Source: Sphingobacterium nematocida
GTDB taxonomy: Bacteria; Bacteroidota; Bacteroidia; Sphingobacteriales; Sphingobacteriaceae
DNA: 64,000 nucleotides
NCBI RefSeq assembly: GCF_900168125.1
Contig: NZ_FUZF01000001.1
Coordinates: forward strand, 186,001-250,000
Direction: 5' to 3'
The translations under genes were made by a program, and so were the position numbers. How positions within the stretch are numbered: the first letter of the stretch is position 1; each line of letters begins with the position of its first letter. Positions 35,776-45,365 of the stretch are shown here, one piece after another. The notes beneath the pieces were generated by a model. That model worked only from the letters and a program-made list of their open reading frames with translations, ran no database searches and had not been told where the DNA came from.

Positions 35776-37335
35776 TCAATTAACGGCTCTCCAGGCCATA
35801 TTTTTTATCTTTACTAGATTGTCCCATTTATCATTGGCAACCGGCGTCAATTCTACCGTGTTTGGATTGGTCCCTAAAGTAAAGCGTTGTAGCGTGCCTT
35901 TGGTACTCGAATTATAGGTGGCTATGTACATAGAATTAGAAGTTGGATTGATCTGCGTATCCATTTTGATCATGGTTATTTCCTCATTCCCCGTCACATT
36001 AAGTTGATAAAGCCGCTCATTACCAGGATTGTAATCATAAGCATATAACTTGTTATCAGCCACATAAAACAGCAATGTTCTATATCGAGCAAAAGCATAT
36101 TGTGTTGCCCGCCCAAAATTTATAGCTATTGATGATTTAATAGCATATGAACCCAATTTAAGAGGTCTAGCGCCCTGCGCGTAAAATTTATATACAAAGT
36201 AATTATCTTCGATATCCTTCATGATTGCAAATGAATTCCCGTTAGTCCCCCCGCCATCGTTATTTTGTGTATTTTCCCCGTAGATCAGTTTACGGCCATT
36301 GTTACCTTGATTCCACGGAAAAATATCTCCAGGATTGTCAGTCAACGCAGTAGAGGAAGAAACCGAAAAAAAGGAAGGTATATTCATAAAGCGATTATTC
36401 ACCATATCATACCACAACATATTACTCATACTGATTAAGGGATAAAATAAATAAGGCGCTGCCGGTAGAAGTACTTGAGGATTGTTCGACTCTCTATTAA
36501 GTGGATTGAGATAATAATCTCCCCCAATTTCAAAAACATTACCACCAAAAATATGTCCCGACTTAGTCAGTAGCACACGTCCTATTGAATTAGCGGAAGA
36601 TCCACTTGCATTATTTAATTGTGGTGCCATTAATATAGGCGTGAGATCCTCCTGAGTTAAAGAAAGGTTACTGATTGTTATCTTAGCAAGATTATCGTTT
36701 ATATTCCCTTTAAATGTAGATCTATTCAAAAAATAAGAACCCTCTCCGGTAAAAACCCACAACTTTTGTTGGACAGCCCCTCCCGAATGTTGGATCCCGA
36801 TTGGTTCTCGTAAAGGGGGGAGTCCACTTCTGGATAATAAATTTCGGACGATCGTGGTATCAGCAATCATAGACACCATGTCTATTTCAGCTTGTTGATT
36901 TTCATCTTCTCCAATCAACATAATCCCTCTAGCAGTAGCAGACTTAACTTGTACCACACTTGATTTTTCCCAAACCACATCAGTTTTCTTATCCTTGATT
37001 TGAAATACTAATTTATAATCTCTTTCAGGGATTTCTACAGGATAAATTAATTGAGGCGTGTAACCGATTGTGTCTTGAAAAACCGCATCCAGAGCGTTTT
37101 CTAAGCGTATAATCCATCGGTAGGTATAGCGCTGTGGGTCTGTATCCGGGATAGACATATCTAATTTCGGATTGACTCTTAGCGTGTCTACATTTGTTTT
37201 CACAATGTAATTTTCAGCTAATCCTGATATTGCGAAGGTGTTGATGTTCGTATAGTTATAGTTCCCTAAATCCTTCATACAAGAATGGAGGGACATAACC
37301 AAAGTAAGCCATAAGGCTATACCAAATCTTTTCAT
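35776..37335 (-). CDS. PKD-like family surface lipoprotein (locus C)
   Basis: A 519-residue lipoprotein with lipobox LHSC (Cys19) followed by MKDLGNYNYTNINTFAISGL. It is strongly paralogous to the locus A copy: RGIMLIGEDENQ, GSYFLNRSTF, FPWNQGNNGRKLIYGENTQN, LYAYDYNPGNERLYQL and a C-terminus matching LVKIKNMAWR. The N-terminal third is PKD-like and the rest may form a propeller. It lies 98 bp after the DUF4843 gene. No catalytic residues are recognised. It is predicted to be exposed at the cell surface with SusCD. Confidence 0.8.
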   Translation of the reverse strand: MKRFGIALWLTLVMSLHSCMKDLGNYNYTNINTFAISGLAENYIVKTNVDTLRVNPKLDMSIPDTDPQRYTYRWIIRLENALDAVFQDTIGYTPQLIYPVEIPERDYKLVFQIKDKKTDVVWEKSSVVQVKSATARGIMLIGEDENQQAEIDMVSMIADTTIVRNLLSRSGLPPLREPIGIQHSGGAVQQKLWVFTGEGSYFLNRSTFKGNINDNLAKITISNLSLTQEDLTPILMAPQLNNASGSSANSIGRVLLTKSGHIFGGNVFEIGGDYYLNPLNRESNNPQVLLPAAPYLFYPLISMSNMLWYDMVNNRFMNIPSFFSVSSSTALTDNPGDIFPWNQGNNGRKLIYGENTQNNDGGGTNGNSFAIMKDIEDNYFVYKFYAQGARPLKLGSYAIKSSIAINFGRATQYAFARYRTLLFYVADNKLYAYDYNPGNERLYQLNVTGNEEITMIKMDTQINPTSNSMYIATYNSSTKGTLQRFTLGTNPNTVELTPVANDKWDNLVKIKNMAWRAVN

Positions 37336-37433
37336 ATGTATTTAATTTGATTTTTAGCTAAAGACGAAGTACTTGATTTTTTTCCACTTGACATCCAGCT
37401 TTCGTATTAGCAATTTTCTATAAAAAATGTTCC

Positions 37434-38315
37434 TTACTTTTTCCATGGAATCCCCACGTAAGAAGTCCAAGTCACCCCGCTAATAAACATAAGACGTCCA
37501 TCCTTTTCTAAAATAGGTTGACCTTCATTGTATTTCCGCTGCAGATAAGCCGACATCTCACGTGTTATTAAGATTATGAGCGCGAGGGGCATTGTATCTG
37601 TATTTTCAAATTGGCTGTAGTTTAGATTCATCACCTGACAGATCAGCTCCATTTTATCTTCGGAAAACTCTCCCCAATTGCCTATCTCTAGGTGGTTTGC
37701 CCCTACAGAGCCAGACCATATTGCAGGTTTCACCATCCAATCTGTAATTCTTATGCTATGTAAACTTGCATCAAACTCATTCACTATAGGATCTGAACCT
37801 TTATCGTAACCCGGTATAGCATCCCATTCAGGAAAAGATAACGCCAATTTATCATTGGGTACCAGGCGCAGACCAATTTGCTTCATTTCGGTTTTTATGT
37901 CCGCAGCGCGTAGTAGCGTAATGGGAATATAGGTAAAATTGCTATTGGCAGGTATATTAAATGTGGTCGCCAATGGTTTAAAATGCGTATTTAAGATAGC
38001 TGTTGTAGAATCTGGATTAATTTCAACTGTAAAGGGCCGGTCAAAATCATACAACTTTCCTGTCACCATCACTTTTAATAAAATAGTGGTATCGGCAACA
38101 GAAACCTTTGAAAAAGGTATAGTGCTGTAATTATAGTAAGGCCATACCGATTCATTTCTATTCCAAGCTCCATATTGCACCGCAAAGTATATTCCCTCCT
38201 TCCCTTGATATGGGGTCAAGTCTTTGTCGCAGGACACCAAAACGGTGGATATCCATACCATGGACAGATAAAAATAGCCTATTGAAAATATTTTAGTTTT
38301 TTTCATCTTGATCAA
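37434..38315 (-). CDS. DUF4843 lipoprotein (locus C)
   Basis: A 293-residue lipoprotein; lipobox LVSC (Cys29 from the first ATG; an ATG at 38306 gives a shorter signal). It parallels the locus A copy closely: GIYFAVQYG, TVEINPDSTTAILNTHFKPLA, IGLRLVPNDKLALSFPEWDA, and the C-terminal DGRLMFISGVTWTSYVG. The gene is 13 bp downstream of SusD. The DUF4843 family has no established activity; conservation of its place after SusD in all three loci implies a structural or binding role in the outer-membrane complex. Confidence 0.78.
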   Translation of the reverse strand: MIKMKKTKIFSIGYFYLSMVWISTVLVSCDKDLTPYQGKEGIYFAVQYGAWNRNESVWPYYNYSTIPFSKVSVADTTILLKVMVTGKLYDFDRPFTVEINPDSTTAILNTHFKPLATTFNIPANSNFTYIPITLLRAADIKTEMKQIGLRLVPNDKLALSFPEWDAIPGYDKGSDPIVNEFDASLHSIRITDWMVKPAIWSGSVGANHLEIGNWGEFSEDKMELICQVMNLNYSQFENTDTMPLALIILITREMSAYLQRKYNEGQPILEKDGRLMFISGVTWTSYVGIPWKK

Positions 38316-38328
38316 TTTTTTAGCGTAA

Positions 38329-39795
38329 TTAATTTGTTCTTACCGATATTTCACTGTCGGGTAGCGGCACCTGATAATTTTGAATAAGCATGGCTTTATT
38401 GCCAGTCAATGAAGCATTGTTCGGTATTTCTGTATATGCCTTTCTTTTATAAAAGAAAAACATTTGCCCTTCACCCAATAGTTCACGTCTATACTCGGCT
38501 GCAATTAGTTGCGTAAGTGCATTGGTATCCGAGGGATTCAAGTTGATTGCATTTCTTTTCAACCGTAATGTATTAAGATATGTCTTGGCTTCAGACAGAT
38601 CTTCCGTACATTCGGCTGCAATAAGGTATAGCTCACCTATTCTGATCAAGGGTAACATATAGTTTCCTATTGCGTTTTCATAAGTTTTATATTTCTGGTT
38701 TGTTACTAATGTATTATCGAAATAAGGAATGGTCTCCCAAACCTTATAGCGATAATCATTCTTATCATCATATATAGCATTCACGCGCGTCAGATCGGCA
38801 TTGCCAGCATTGACTGTCAAACGTTGAAACTGATGAACTGATGGTGCAAATAAATTGTCATAGACATCACTACGGTTCAGTTTATAGATGGAGAATAAAA
38901 CTTCAGAGGTAAAGACTCGATCGGGTGCACTACTATTCATCGCCTGTGCGGTCGTTACAAAAGGGAACAACTCCTTATCTACCTGTTGAACTGCCGCAAT
39001 CGTTTCACGGGCGGTCTTGCCTGCATTTTGGCGGTCTCCTCGCCACAAATAGATACGTGCTTGCAGCGCTTGAATCGCGTAATAATTCAAACGATACTGT
39101 CTGAAAGCAAAAGTGTTATCGCCATTTGTCACGCTTGTATTGCCAAGCCCAGTCGTTAATATCGGATCAGACTCTTGCAATAGAACTTTAGCTTGCTTTA
39201 AATCTTCAGCTATCAAGGCAAGGATCTCCTCCGAAGACTTTAAAGGTGTAACCTCACGGTTACTACTAGTATAGTAGGGTATGGCTGCCTGATCTTTATT
39301 TTGAGTATTGTAAACGGGGCCAAATAATCTCAGCATATCGAAATGCAAAAAAGCCCTTAAAGCCAAAGCTTCTCCTTTTATCAGATTAAAATAGTTGTTT
39401 GGGAGTTTTGGACTTGGAGATTTACCACAGTTTTCAATTAATACATTTAAGTTATAAATCGCAGCATAGGCCCTTGACCATACGGCATCAAAGCCAGCTT
39501 TTGGTATGGCCATCGTATAGCCAAAAGTCATATACGCTAAGTAATTATGGGATGTATTTGTGGCAAAATAATATTGTCCCATGGCATCTAATGCCCCTGC
39601 AGTCAAAAATTGTCCATAGAGTGTGTTATTTGCCATTTCTACATAAACACCATTCAGCGCTTTCATATAGCCTTCCTTATTTTCAAATAATTTTGCTTCG
39701 GACAATTGGTCCGAAGGTTGTATGTCAATCCACTTATTACAGCCCATGAGGAGTGACAGGAGCATACATAGGCTATATAATTTTATAGTTTTCAT
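38329..39795 (-). CDS. SusD/RagB family substrate-binding lipoprotein (locus C)
   Basis: A 488-residue lipoprotein with lipobox LMGC (Cys19) followed by NKWIDIQPSDQLSEAKLF. It contains the family hallmark GEALALRAFLHFDMLRLFGP and the C-terminal YRRELLGEGQMFFFYKRK. It is the closest relative in the window of the locus A SusD, sharing EGYMKALNGVYVEMA-type and LYGQFLTAG blocks. The gene is 12 bp downstream of SusC. Its ligand cannot be named from sequence; the protease and thioredoxin neighbours favour a peptide or protein fragment. Confidence 0.94.
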   Translation of the reverse strand: MKTIKLYSLCMLLSLLMGCNKWIDIQPSDQLSEAKLFENKEGYMKALNGVYVEMANNTLYGQFLTAGALDAMGQYYFATNTSHNYLAYMTFGYTMAIPKAGFDAVWSRAYAAIYNLNVLIENCGKSPSPKLPNNYFNLIKGEALALRAFLHFDMLRLFGPVYNTQNKDQAAIPYYTSSNREVTPLKSSEEILALIAEDLKQAKVLLQESDPILTTGLGNTSVTNGDNTFAFRQYRLNYYAIQALQARIYLWRGDRQNAGKTARETIAAVQQVDKELFPFVTTAQAMNSSAPDRVFTSEVLFSIYKLNRSDVYDNLFAPSVHQFQRLTVNAGNADLTRVNAIYDDKNDYRYKVWETIPYFDNTLVTNQKYKTYENAIGNYMLPLIRIGELYLIAAECTEDLSEAKTYLNTLRLKRNAINLNPSDTNALTQLIAAEYRRELLGEGQMFFFYKRKAYTEIPNNASLTGNKAMLIQNYQVPLPDSEISVRTN

Positions 39796-39807
39796 AAATT
39801 ACCTTTG

Positions 39808-42800
39808 TTATTTAAATCCTAAATTGATCGAGAAGGAAACAGATTGCTCAAATGGATAATCCAGACCCCGTTCATTCAATATAGACGATGCATAAAAAAT
39901 ATTATTCATGTAAGCGCGCGCACTTAAAGTGGCCAGCCCCAGTCTTCCTAACCAAGCTTTATTGCTGGTTTCATATCCTAGGCTAAAAGATTCACCAATG
40001 AGTTGATTGTCATTTTTCACAAAACGAGAAGACATGGGCGTGTTTCCATCAATTCCAATGGCCTTAAATTGTACTTGATCCCCAGGTTGCTTCCAACGGT
40101 CATAATACGCCCTTCTATCCAGATTATAATTGACGGTTGAAAAAGTTATATTTTCTACTTTGTCGTAGAGGGTTTGCAAAAATGCTTGTCCCCCATACCG
40201 GTAGCGCAAGCTAGCAGAAGCAGAAAATCCTTTATACATGAAGGTGGTGCCGATCACGCCCTGAATTTTAGCCTCTGTATTCCCGACGACAACTTCATCC
40301 TCATAAGAATGCACAAAAGTCTGCTGATTGTTTTTGTTGAGAAAAACTTCTCTCCCTGTTGCTGGATCTATACCTAAGGACCGTACTGCCCAAAGATCAT
40401 TGGGACTGGCATTGTCATAATAACGAACTAGATTACGAGTTTTGTTTGCTGTATTAATATTTTCCAAGGCATTACCTAGACCTCTATAAACCGCAGTCAG
40501 TTGGCTAGCTGTCAGACTCAAACGCCACAGAAAATCTTGTTTTTGTATAGCCGCAACATTTGTCGATAAGGTAAAGCCTTTAGTTATTTGTTTGCCCATA
40601 TTCTGCGGCATACGGCCAATTCCCGTCGAGGTTGGAATATCTATATAAACTAGTAGGGGATCGGTCAGTTTGTTGACATAATCAGCATCCAGACGCAATC
40701 TCTTATTAAAAGCGAGTATCTCTACACCTACATTTCTGTTTAGGGATTTCTGCCAGCGCAAATTGGGGTTTCCGCCTCCATTGACAATAACACCCGGACC
40801 AAAGATATTTCGATCGGTTATATTATACCCATACATCCGCATGGAGATGTAGTCGTTGAAATTTTGGTTACCTGGGTTACCAATGGATGCACGCAACTTA
40901 AGAAGGTCAAGCCATTCCATCTCCATAAAAGGTAAATAACGTTCATTTTGTAAGTTCCATCCAAAACCAGCTGACCATATTGTCGTGAATTTTTTAGCTG
41001 ACCCATATACTGAAGACCCGTCCCAGCGCAAAGACGCATCAAAAAGGAACCTTTTATCTAAGTTAAAGTTGGTCTGCCCATAGAAACTAGCACCTCTACG
41101 TTTTGAATCCAGGTAAGTAGCAGTAGTACCCGGCACAAAACCAAGGGCAAAAGCAGGATTTGTGTATTCTTCATCTATAAATCCAAACACATCATACCCA
41201 CTATTAAAAGTATTTTGCTGATCCAGACGTGCCCCACCAATAATATTCCAGGTACTAGTCTCCTTAAACTGCTTTACATAGGAAAGCATTAGATCAGTAT
41301 CATAATTGAAGGTATTGCCGTCACGCTGCGTATATTTGCCCTGCTTTTCTACAGTAGCATCATAAAACTCCGTATTAAATGGAGATCTAAATATTTCCTG
41401 ATGGATATTATTTTTACGTAATCCCAATTTATAGGTTAGTTGCATACCCGGCATCATATCATAAATAATATTAAAATTATTAGTAAAACCATTGTTGCCT
41501 TCTACATTGGAATTTGCATTCGCATAGTCATACAATGGATTAAAATGCAGGAATATCTCTCCAACGATACCATTTGTATTTGCATTTACAAGTTTATTAA
41601 TTGAGCCATCTGCATTCCGCTTCCGTAGATAGGGTGCTGCTAAAGCAAATTTAGAAAAGGCTACTGGCTCGCGGTCAGCTTGTACCACATCTATACTCAA
41701 TGCATTTGAAAAAGCCAGCTTACCTTTACGATAAGTCAGTTTGGCTACACCATTTGTAATTCTTCGATTGGACCGTTTCATAATCCCTTGAATGTTATTG
41801 TAGGAAACACTCATCAAATAACGGAGATTCGCATCTCCACCTTGAGCAGTTATATCATGTTGCTGATTAAAACCGACTCTAAGTGGCTCAGCTAACCAAT
41901 AGGTGTCTACTCCACTAGCAATACCTCGTAGTCTGTTATAATATAATAATTCCAAATTGGAATTGCCCCCAGACGCCTGAGAAGTATGATCAAAAGTACC
42001 ATAAACCCCGGCCATACGCTCAAACTCTAGCTTCTCTGATGAATTCATGAGGTTATAATCCGACAAGTCGGGAAAAGCGACCGCCCCCCGAAAGGTATAA
42101 TCGATTTTCAACTTTCCTGGTATCGGCCGTTTAGTCTCGACCACGACGACACCGTTTGCTGCCTTAGAACCGTATATCGCTGCCGCAGCAGCATCTTTCA
42201 ATAATGTTATTGTCTCAATGCGCTCCATGCTCAGGTTACTGATAACCGACAGTGTGGATTCAAATCCGTCCAAAATAAACAGTGGCTGATTGGGATTGGC
42301 ACCATACTCTGAGCTCAGTCCGATAACACTACTCTTTCCATTGATTTCAATATCAGGTAGACGATTAGGATCTGAACCAAAAATGTTGTTATCTATAATC
42401 TGAAACGCTGGATCTAGTGTCTTTAAGCTCTGTAACACATTCTGATTGCCGATCAATTTCAGTTCTTTGGAGGTATACGTAGCGGAAGACCCTGTAAAAC
42501 TTTCTTTCTTCCGCTGAAAAATCCCTGTGACTACCGCTTCCTTAATCGTTTCGACCTCTTCTTCCATTGTCACGCGCACCATGTTCTCTTTATCCAATAG
42601 AAGCTCTAGCGGTTTCATGCCTACCGAACGAAACTGCAAAGTAATAGGAGCTGCAGATGGGACATCTTGGAGGGTAAAAAATCCATTTTCTCCAGTACTA
42701 ACTTGGATACCTTTGCCCTTAGCGGATACCGTCACCCCCTTTAGCGGCTCACCAGTAGCATAATGCGTAACCAGACCAGTGATACTTTTTTGCAAGGAGA

Positions 42801-43173
42801 TCGGTTGGGAATTGACTATACCTTTCAGGTTCCCTCCCCCTCTAACAGCATTATTAGTCTGTTTTACAGGATCTTGTTCTTTCTTCTCAAAGACCATAAT
42901 GGTATTATCTTCAATTTTGAATTGAAGAGGCAGTCCCTTTAATAGTTCGGCAACGGTTTGTTCTACAGATTGAGCCTGCACATTGACCGTTACTTTCAAG
43001 GTGTTTTGCACATTACGTGCTGCCCACAAGAAATTATAATCCGTCTGTTTTTTTATTTCTTTGAATGCCTCCAGAAGGGAGATTTGTGGTTTTTTTAAGG
43101 TTATCTGTTGCGCTAGTAGTGATGCACTGCGGTGCATCAGTCCCCAGATCAACAAAAAGTAGATCCATTTCAT
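39808..43173 (-). CDS. SusC/RagA TonB-dependent transporter (locus C)
   Basis: A 1121-residue outer-membrane transporter with a signal peptide (~1-22), an STN domain (~25-98, ISLLEAFKEIKKQTDYNFLW), a short Gly/Asn linker, a carboxypeptidase-regulatory-like domain (~128-205) and a plug with LLKDAAAAAIYGSKAANG. The barrel ends SFSINLGFK, so the usual terminal aromatic is followed by Lys. Protein similarity to the locus A SusC is high over the whole plug and barrel. A 194 bp leader separates it from the FecR gene, much longer than the 18 bp in locus A and 47 bp in locus B. Confidence 0.95.
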   Translation of the reverse strand: MKWIYFLLIWGLMHRSASLLAQQITLKKPQISLLEAFKEIKKQTDYNFLWAARNVQNTLKVTVNVQAQSVEQTVAELLKGLPLQFKIEDNTIMVFEKKEQDPVKQTNNAVRGGGNLKGIVNSQPISLQKSITGLVTHYATGEPLKGVTVSAKGKGIQVSTGENGFFTLQDVPSAAPITLQFRSVGMKPLELLLDKENMVRVTMEEEVETIKEAVVTGIFQRKKESFTGSSATYTSKELKLIGNQNVLQSLKTLDPAFQIIDNNIFGSDPNRLPDIEINGKSSVIGLSSEYGANPNQPLFILDGFESTLSVISNLSMERIETITLLKDAAAAAIYGSKAANGVVVVETKRPIPGKLKIDYTFRGAVAFPDLSDYNLMNSSEKLEFERMAGVYGTFDHTSQASGGNSNLELLYYNRLRGIASGVDTYWLAEPLRVGFNQQHDITAQGGDANLRYLMSVSYNNIQGIMKRSNRRITNGVAKLTYRKGKLAFSNALSIDVVQADREPVAFSKFALAAPYLRKRNADGSINKLVNANTNGIVGEIFLHFNPLYDYANANSNVEGNNGFTNNFNIIYDMMPGMQLTYKLGLRKNNIHQEIFRSPFNTEFYDATVEKQGKYTQRDGNTFNYDTDLMLSYVKQFKETSTWNIIGGARLDQQNTFNSGYDVFGFIDEEYTNPAFALGFVPGTTATYLDSKRRGASFYGQTNFNLDKRFLFDASLRWDGSSVYGSAKKFTTIWSAGFGWNLQNERYLPFMEMEWLDLLKLRASIGNPGNQNFNDYISMRMYGYNITDRNIFGPGVIVNGGGNPNLRWQKSLNRNVGVEILAFNKRLRLDADYVNKLTDPLLVYIDIPTSTGIGRMPQNMGKQITKGFTLSTNVAAIQKQDFLWRLSLTASQLTAVYRGLGNALENINTANKTRNLVRYYDNASPNDLWAVRSLGIDPATGREVFLNKNNQQTFVHSYEDEVVVGNTEAKIQGVIGTTFMYKGFSASASLRYRYGGQAFLQTLYDKVENITFSTVNYNLDRRAYYDRWKQPGDQVQFKAIGIDGNTPMSSRFVKNDNQLIGESFSLGYETSNKAWLGRLGLATLSARAYMNNIFYASSILNERGLDYPFEQSVSFSINLGFK

Positions 43174-43291
43174 TGATGTAATAATTGTTGCCTCGTAGAG
43201 AAATTTCTGCTTTATATGGTTTGAAATTTCTAAATTTGGTTAAGTTAGTTAGGATTCTGATTAGTTACGCTTTTCATGGATTTCAGACTAT

Positions 43292-43319
43292 AGGTAAGGG
43301 TGGTCCAACATCCTTACCT
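43292..43319 (-). promoter_or_regulatory. Inverted repeat in the FecR-SusC leader (locus C)
   Basis: AGGTAAGG and CCTTACCT flank a 12-nt loop inside the 194 bp gap between FecR and SusC. On the minus strand no T tract follows. On the plus strand it is followed by TTTTT, but no plus-strand gene is read there. It could be an attenuator, an mRNA end or the edge of a sigma-dependent SusC promoter region. Confidence 0.3.
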
Positions 43320-43367
43320 TTTTCCCTTGGCCTGTCCTCCCCTTTAGGTATTAATTTCTCATATTTT

Positions 43368-44495
43368 CTATTTTTTTGTTATTACTATTCTACTTCCTTT
43401 ACGGGTAAACTGTGCCGAACCGATATGTCCCAACTTATTGAGTACTTTGTCAATATCATCGAATCTTGAAACGACACCAACGTATTCTTCCGATTTCATT
43501 TCATCATTTTGAAAGATGATATCCACATTGTACCATCGGGAAATCTTGCGCATAACATCTTCAAGCGTCTCTTCGTTGAATACAAACTCCCCTTTGGTCC
43601 AGGCTAGGGCTTCTGAAACATCAACGGACCTAATTGCTAGATTTCCATCTTGTAAAACAGATTGTTGACTGGGCTTTAATAAAGCGCTACCATATGGAGA
43701 TTGTATAGCCACTGAACCAGAAATCAACGTGGTTCTCACTATCGCTTCGTTCTTATAGGAGCTCACTACAAATTGGGTTCCTTTGACTTCGATGGTTTGT
43801 CGATCACTTTTGATTAGAAATGGCTTATTGGCATCATGATGAACGTCAAAATAACCTTCGCCTTCTAACATGACTTCACGCTTATTTGTTCCTTCAAAAT
43901 TTGCTGGGTAGCTTAATTTACTTTCAGCATTTAAAAATACCATAGTCCCATCACCCAACTTGACACGATATTCCCCTCCGCGGGGTGTTTCCAAAACCAG
44001 CATAGCAGTAGGAGAACTTTGCAGATCCTTTTCAAGTATAGACCCGTCAATATAGGTCACCCCTTGCTCATTGATTTCTATACCATTTTTATCCGACCGA
44101 AGTTCGACTTTCTTTCCTCCAGGTAATGTCAGTTGGGCATAGTTGCCGCCAGGTTTGATATCCATACGATAATATTGGATATACAAATACGCGCTGAGGC
44201 ATAGCATGATAGAAGCAGCTACAGCAATTGCTAACCAAGGCCGGAACTTTTTTACAACCCTAGTTTTTCTTTGGGGAATAACTAGTATTTCTTCTGTCAT
44301 GGATTTGATACGATGTAGGGCTATACGTTCCATATCTTGTTCAACTACAGCATTCCAATCTTGATCGAAGACTTCTTCAAGTAGATATTGGTCGTCCTTG
44401 TCAAATACAAATTCTAACCACTCGTATAGTTCATCTTCTGAGAGTGTCTGTGACTTATGTTTATTGTATAAATATAATGCGCGTTGTCTTGTCAT
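43368..44495 (-). CDS. FecR family anti-sigma factor (locus C)
   Basis: A 375-residue FecR protein: cytoplasmic N-terminus to ~residue 85, TM helix ~86-107 (LAIAVAASIMLCLSAYLYI), FecR domain ~175-275 (GGEYRVKLGDGTMVFLNAES, MLEGEGYFDVHHD, EVKGTQFVVSSY), and C-terminal DUF4974 (~300-372, SRWYNVDIIFQN). It lies 170 bp downstream of the sigma gene and upstream of the locus C SusC, whose STN domain is its expected periplasmic partner. It is predicted to keep the locus C sigma factor inactive until substrate is bound. Confidence 0.93.
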   Translation of the reverse strand: MTRQRALYLYNKHKSQTLSEDELYEWLEFVFDKDDQYLLEEVFDQDWNAVVEQDMERIALHRIKSMTEEILVIPQRKTRVVKKFRPWLAIAVAASIMLCLSAYLYIQYYRMDIKPGGNYAQLTLPGGKKVELRSDKNGIEINEQGVTYIDGSILEKDLQSSPTAMLVLETPRGGEYRVKLGDGTMVFLNAESKLSYPANFEGTNKREVMLEGEGYFDVHHDANKPFLIKSDRQTIEVKGTQFVVSSYKNEAIVRTTLISGSVAIQSPYGSALLKPSQQSVLQDGNLAIRSVDVSEALAWTKGEFVFNEETLEDVMRKISRWYNVDIIFQNDEMKSEEYVGVVSRFDDIDKVLNKLGHIGSAQFTRKGSRIVITKK

Positions 44496-44665
44496 TTACT
44501 ATTGTATGATCTATCGAAAGTTTTTCTCCCTATTTTGCTACTATTTATCATGCTAACAAATATCGGACAGCAAAACAAATGAGTACAATCAGAACAAAAC
44601 TTGTCCATATTTCTACTATGACGTATTTGCTTTCCCCAGGTGGGTAGGGACGAAATACTTTTTTT

Positions 44666-45259
44666 TTAAAAAAGTTTAAAAATAATTAGAATAACAGCCA
44701 AATCGATATGCCGACGAAGGTAATCGCGAATATTTTTCTTCGCTACTTTAAGGTGTGTCTGAACGGTAGATCTGCTTATATTTAGCTTTTCGCTGATTTG
44801 GTAACTGTTTAATCCTTCTGATTCAAATAAGCAGTAAACTTCTCGCTGTTGGCTGGATAAATTTTCTATTGCCTGATCAAGTAATTTACGTGCTTCTCTA
44901 AGTAGAATACGCTCTTCAGTTTCTTTAGAACTAATTTCCGCTTGAGCCACGAAAAAATCGTTTGCCCGCTTACGGCTTTGTTGCATGCGCAAAAAATCAA
45001 TCGCCTTATTGCGCGCTAATCTTCTTAAGTAACCGTCGATATTCTGGATATCCAACAACTCCTCTCCCATTTGCCAGATTTTGAGCATGACCTCTTGCAC
45101 TAGCTCTTCACAAAGTTTTCTGTCTTGTAATATCGGGATGCAGAAATTAAATACGCTAGTATGATGTTGCTCAAAAAAAACATTAAATGCTTTCTCATCT
45201 CCTTGAGCTATACGTAAAAGGAGGTTGGAAGTGGTTTTTGAGGACAGTTGGTTTATCAC
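44666..45259 (-). CDS. ECF RNA polymerase sigma factor (locus C)
   Basis: A 197-residue ECF sigma factor. Region 2 shows LCEELVQEVMLKIWQMGEEL and region 4 shows LSSQQREVYCLFESEGLN with the helix-turn-helix SYQISEKLNISRSTVQTHL. A hydrophobic tail (LAVILIIFKLF) is present, as in the other FecI-like factors here. It opens locus C. Upstream lies a run of nine to ten T and the small inverted repeat 45322-45338. It is less similar to the locus A factor than the two SusC proteins are to each other, so regulator and transporter may have different histories. Confidence 0.93.
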   Translation of the reverse strand: MINQLSSKTTSNLLLRIAQGDEKAFNVFFEQHHTSVFNFCIPILQDRKLCEELVQEVMLKIWQMGEELLDIQNIDGYLRRLARNKAIDFLRMQQSRKRANDFFVAQAEISSKETEERILLREARKLLDQAIENLSSQQREVYCLFESEGLNSYQISEKLNISRSTVQTHLKVAKKNIRDYLRRHIDLAVILIIFKLF

Positions 45260-45321
45260 AAGCTTTTCAATTTCGGGGTCAATAATAGCACTTTTTTTTT
45301 AGACCACCTAATTAACCACAA

Positions 45322-45338
45322 CTGCAAAAGGTTTGCAG
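45322..45338. promoter_or_regulatory. Small palindrome upstream of the locus C sigma gene
   Basis: CTGCAAA and TTTGCAG flank AGG, a perfect 7-bp inverted repeat 63 bp upstream of the sigma start. It could be an operator, but such repeats also occur by chance in AT-rich DNA. I see no clear -33/-7 promoter match beside it. Confidence 0.2.
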
Positions 45339-45365
45339 ATATACAACCTGAAGTAACTAATTAAT

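Noticed and set aside
703..45259. Polysaccharide utilisation locus (classical PUL)
   Set aside because: SusC/SusD pairs are present, but no glycoside hydrolase, polysaccharide lyase, esterase or sulfatase is found in 45 kb, and the accessory enzymes are proteases and thioredoxins.
19431..45259. Iron-siderophore uptake systems
   Set aside because: The sigma/FecR arrangement also serves siderophore receptors, but all three transporters are SusC type with adjacent SusD and proteases, which does not fit siderophore import.
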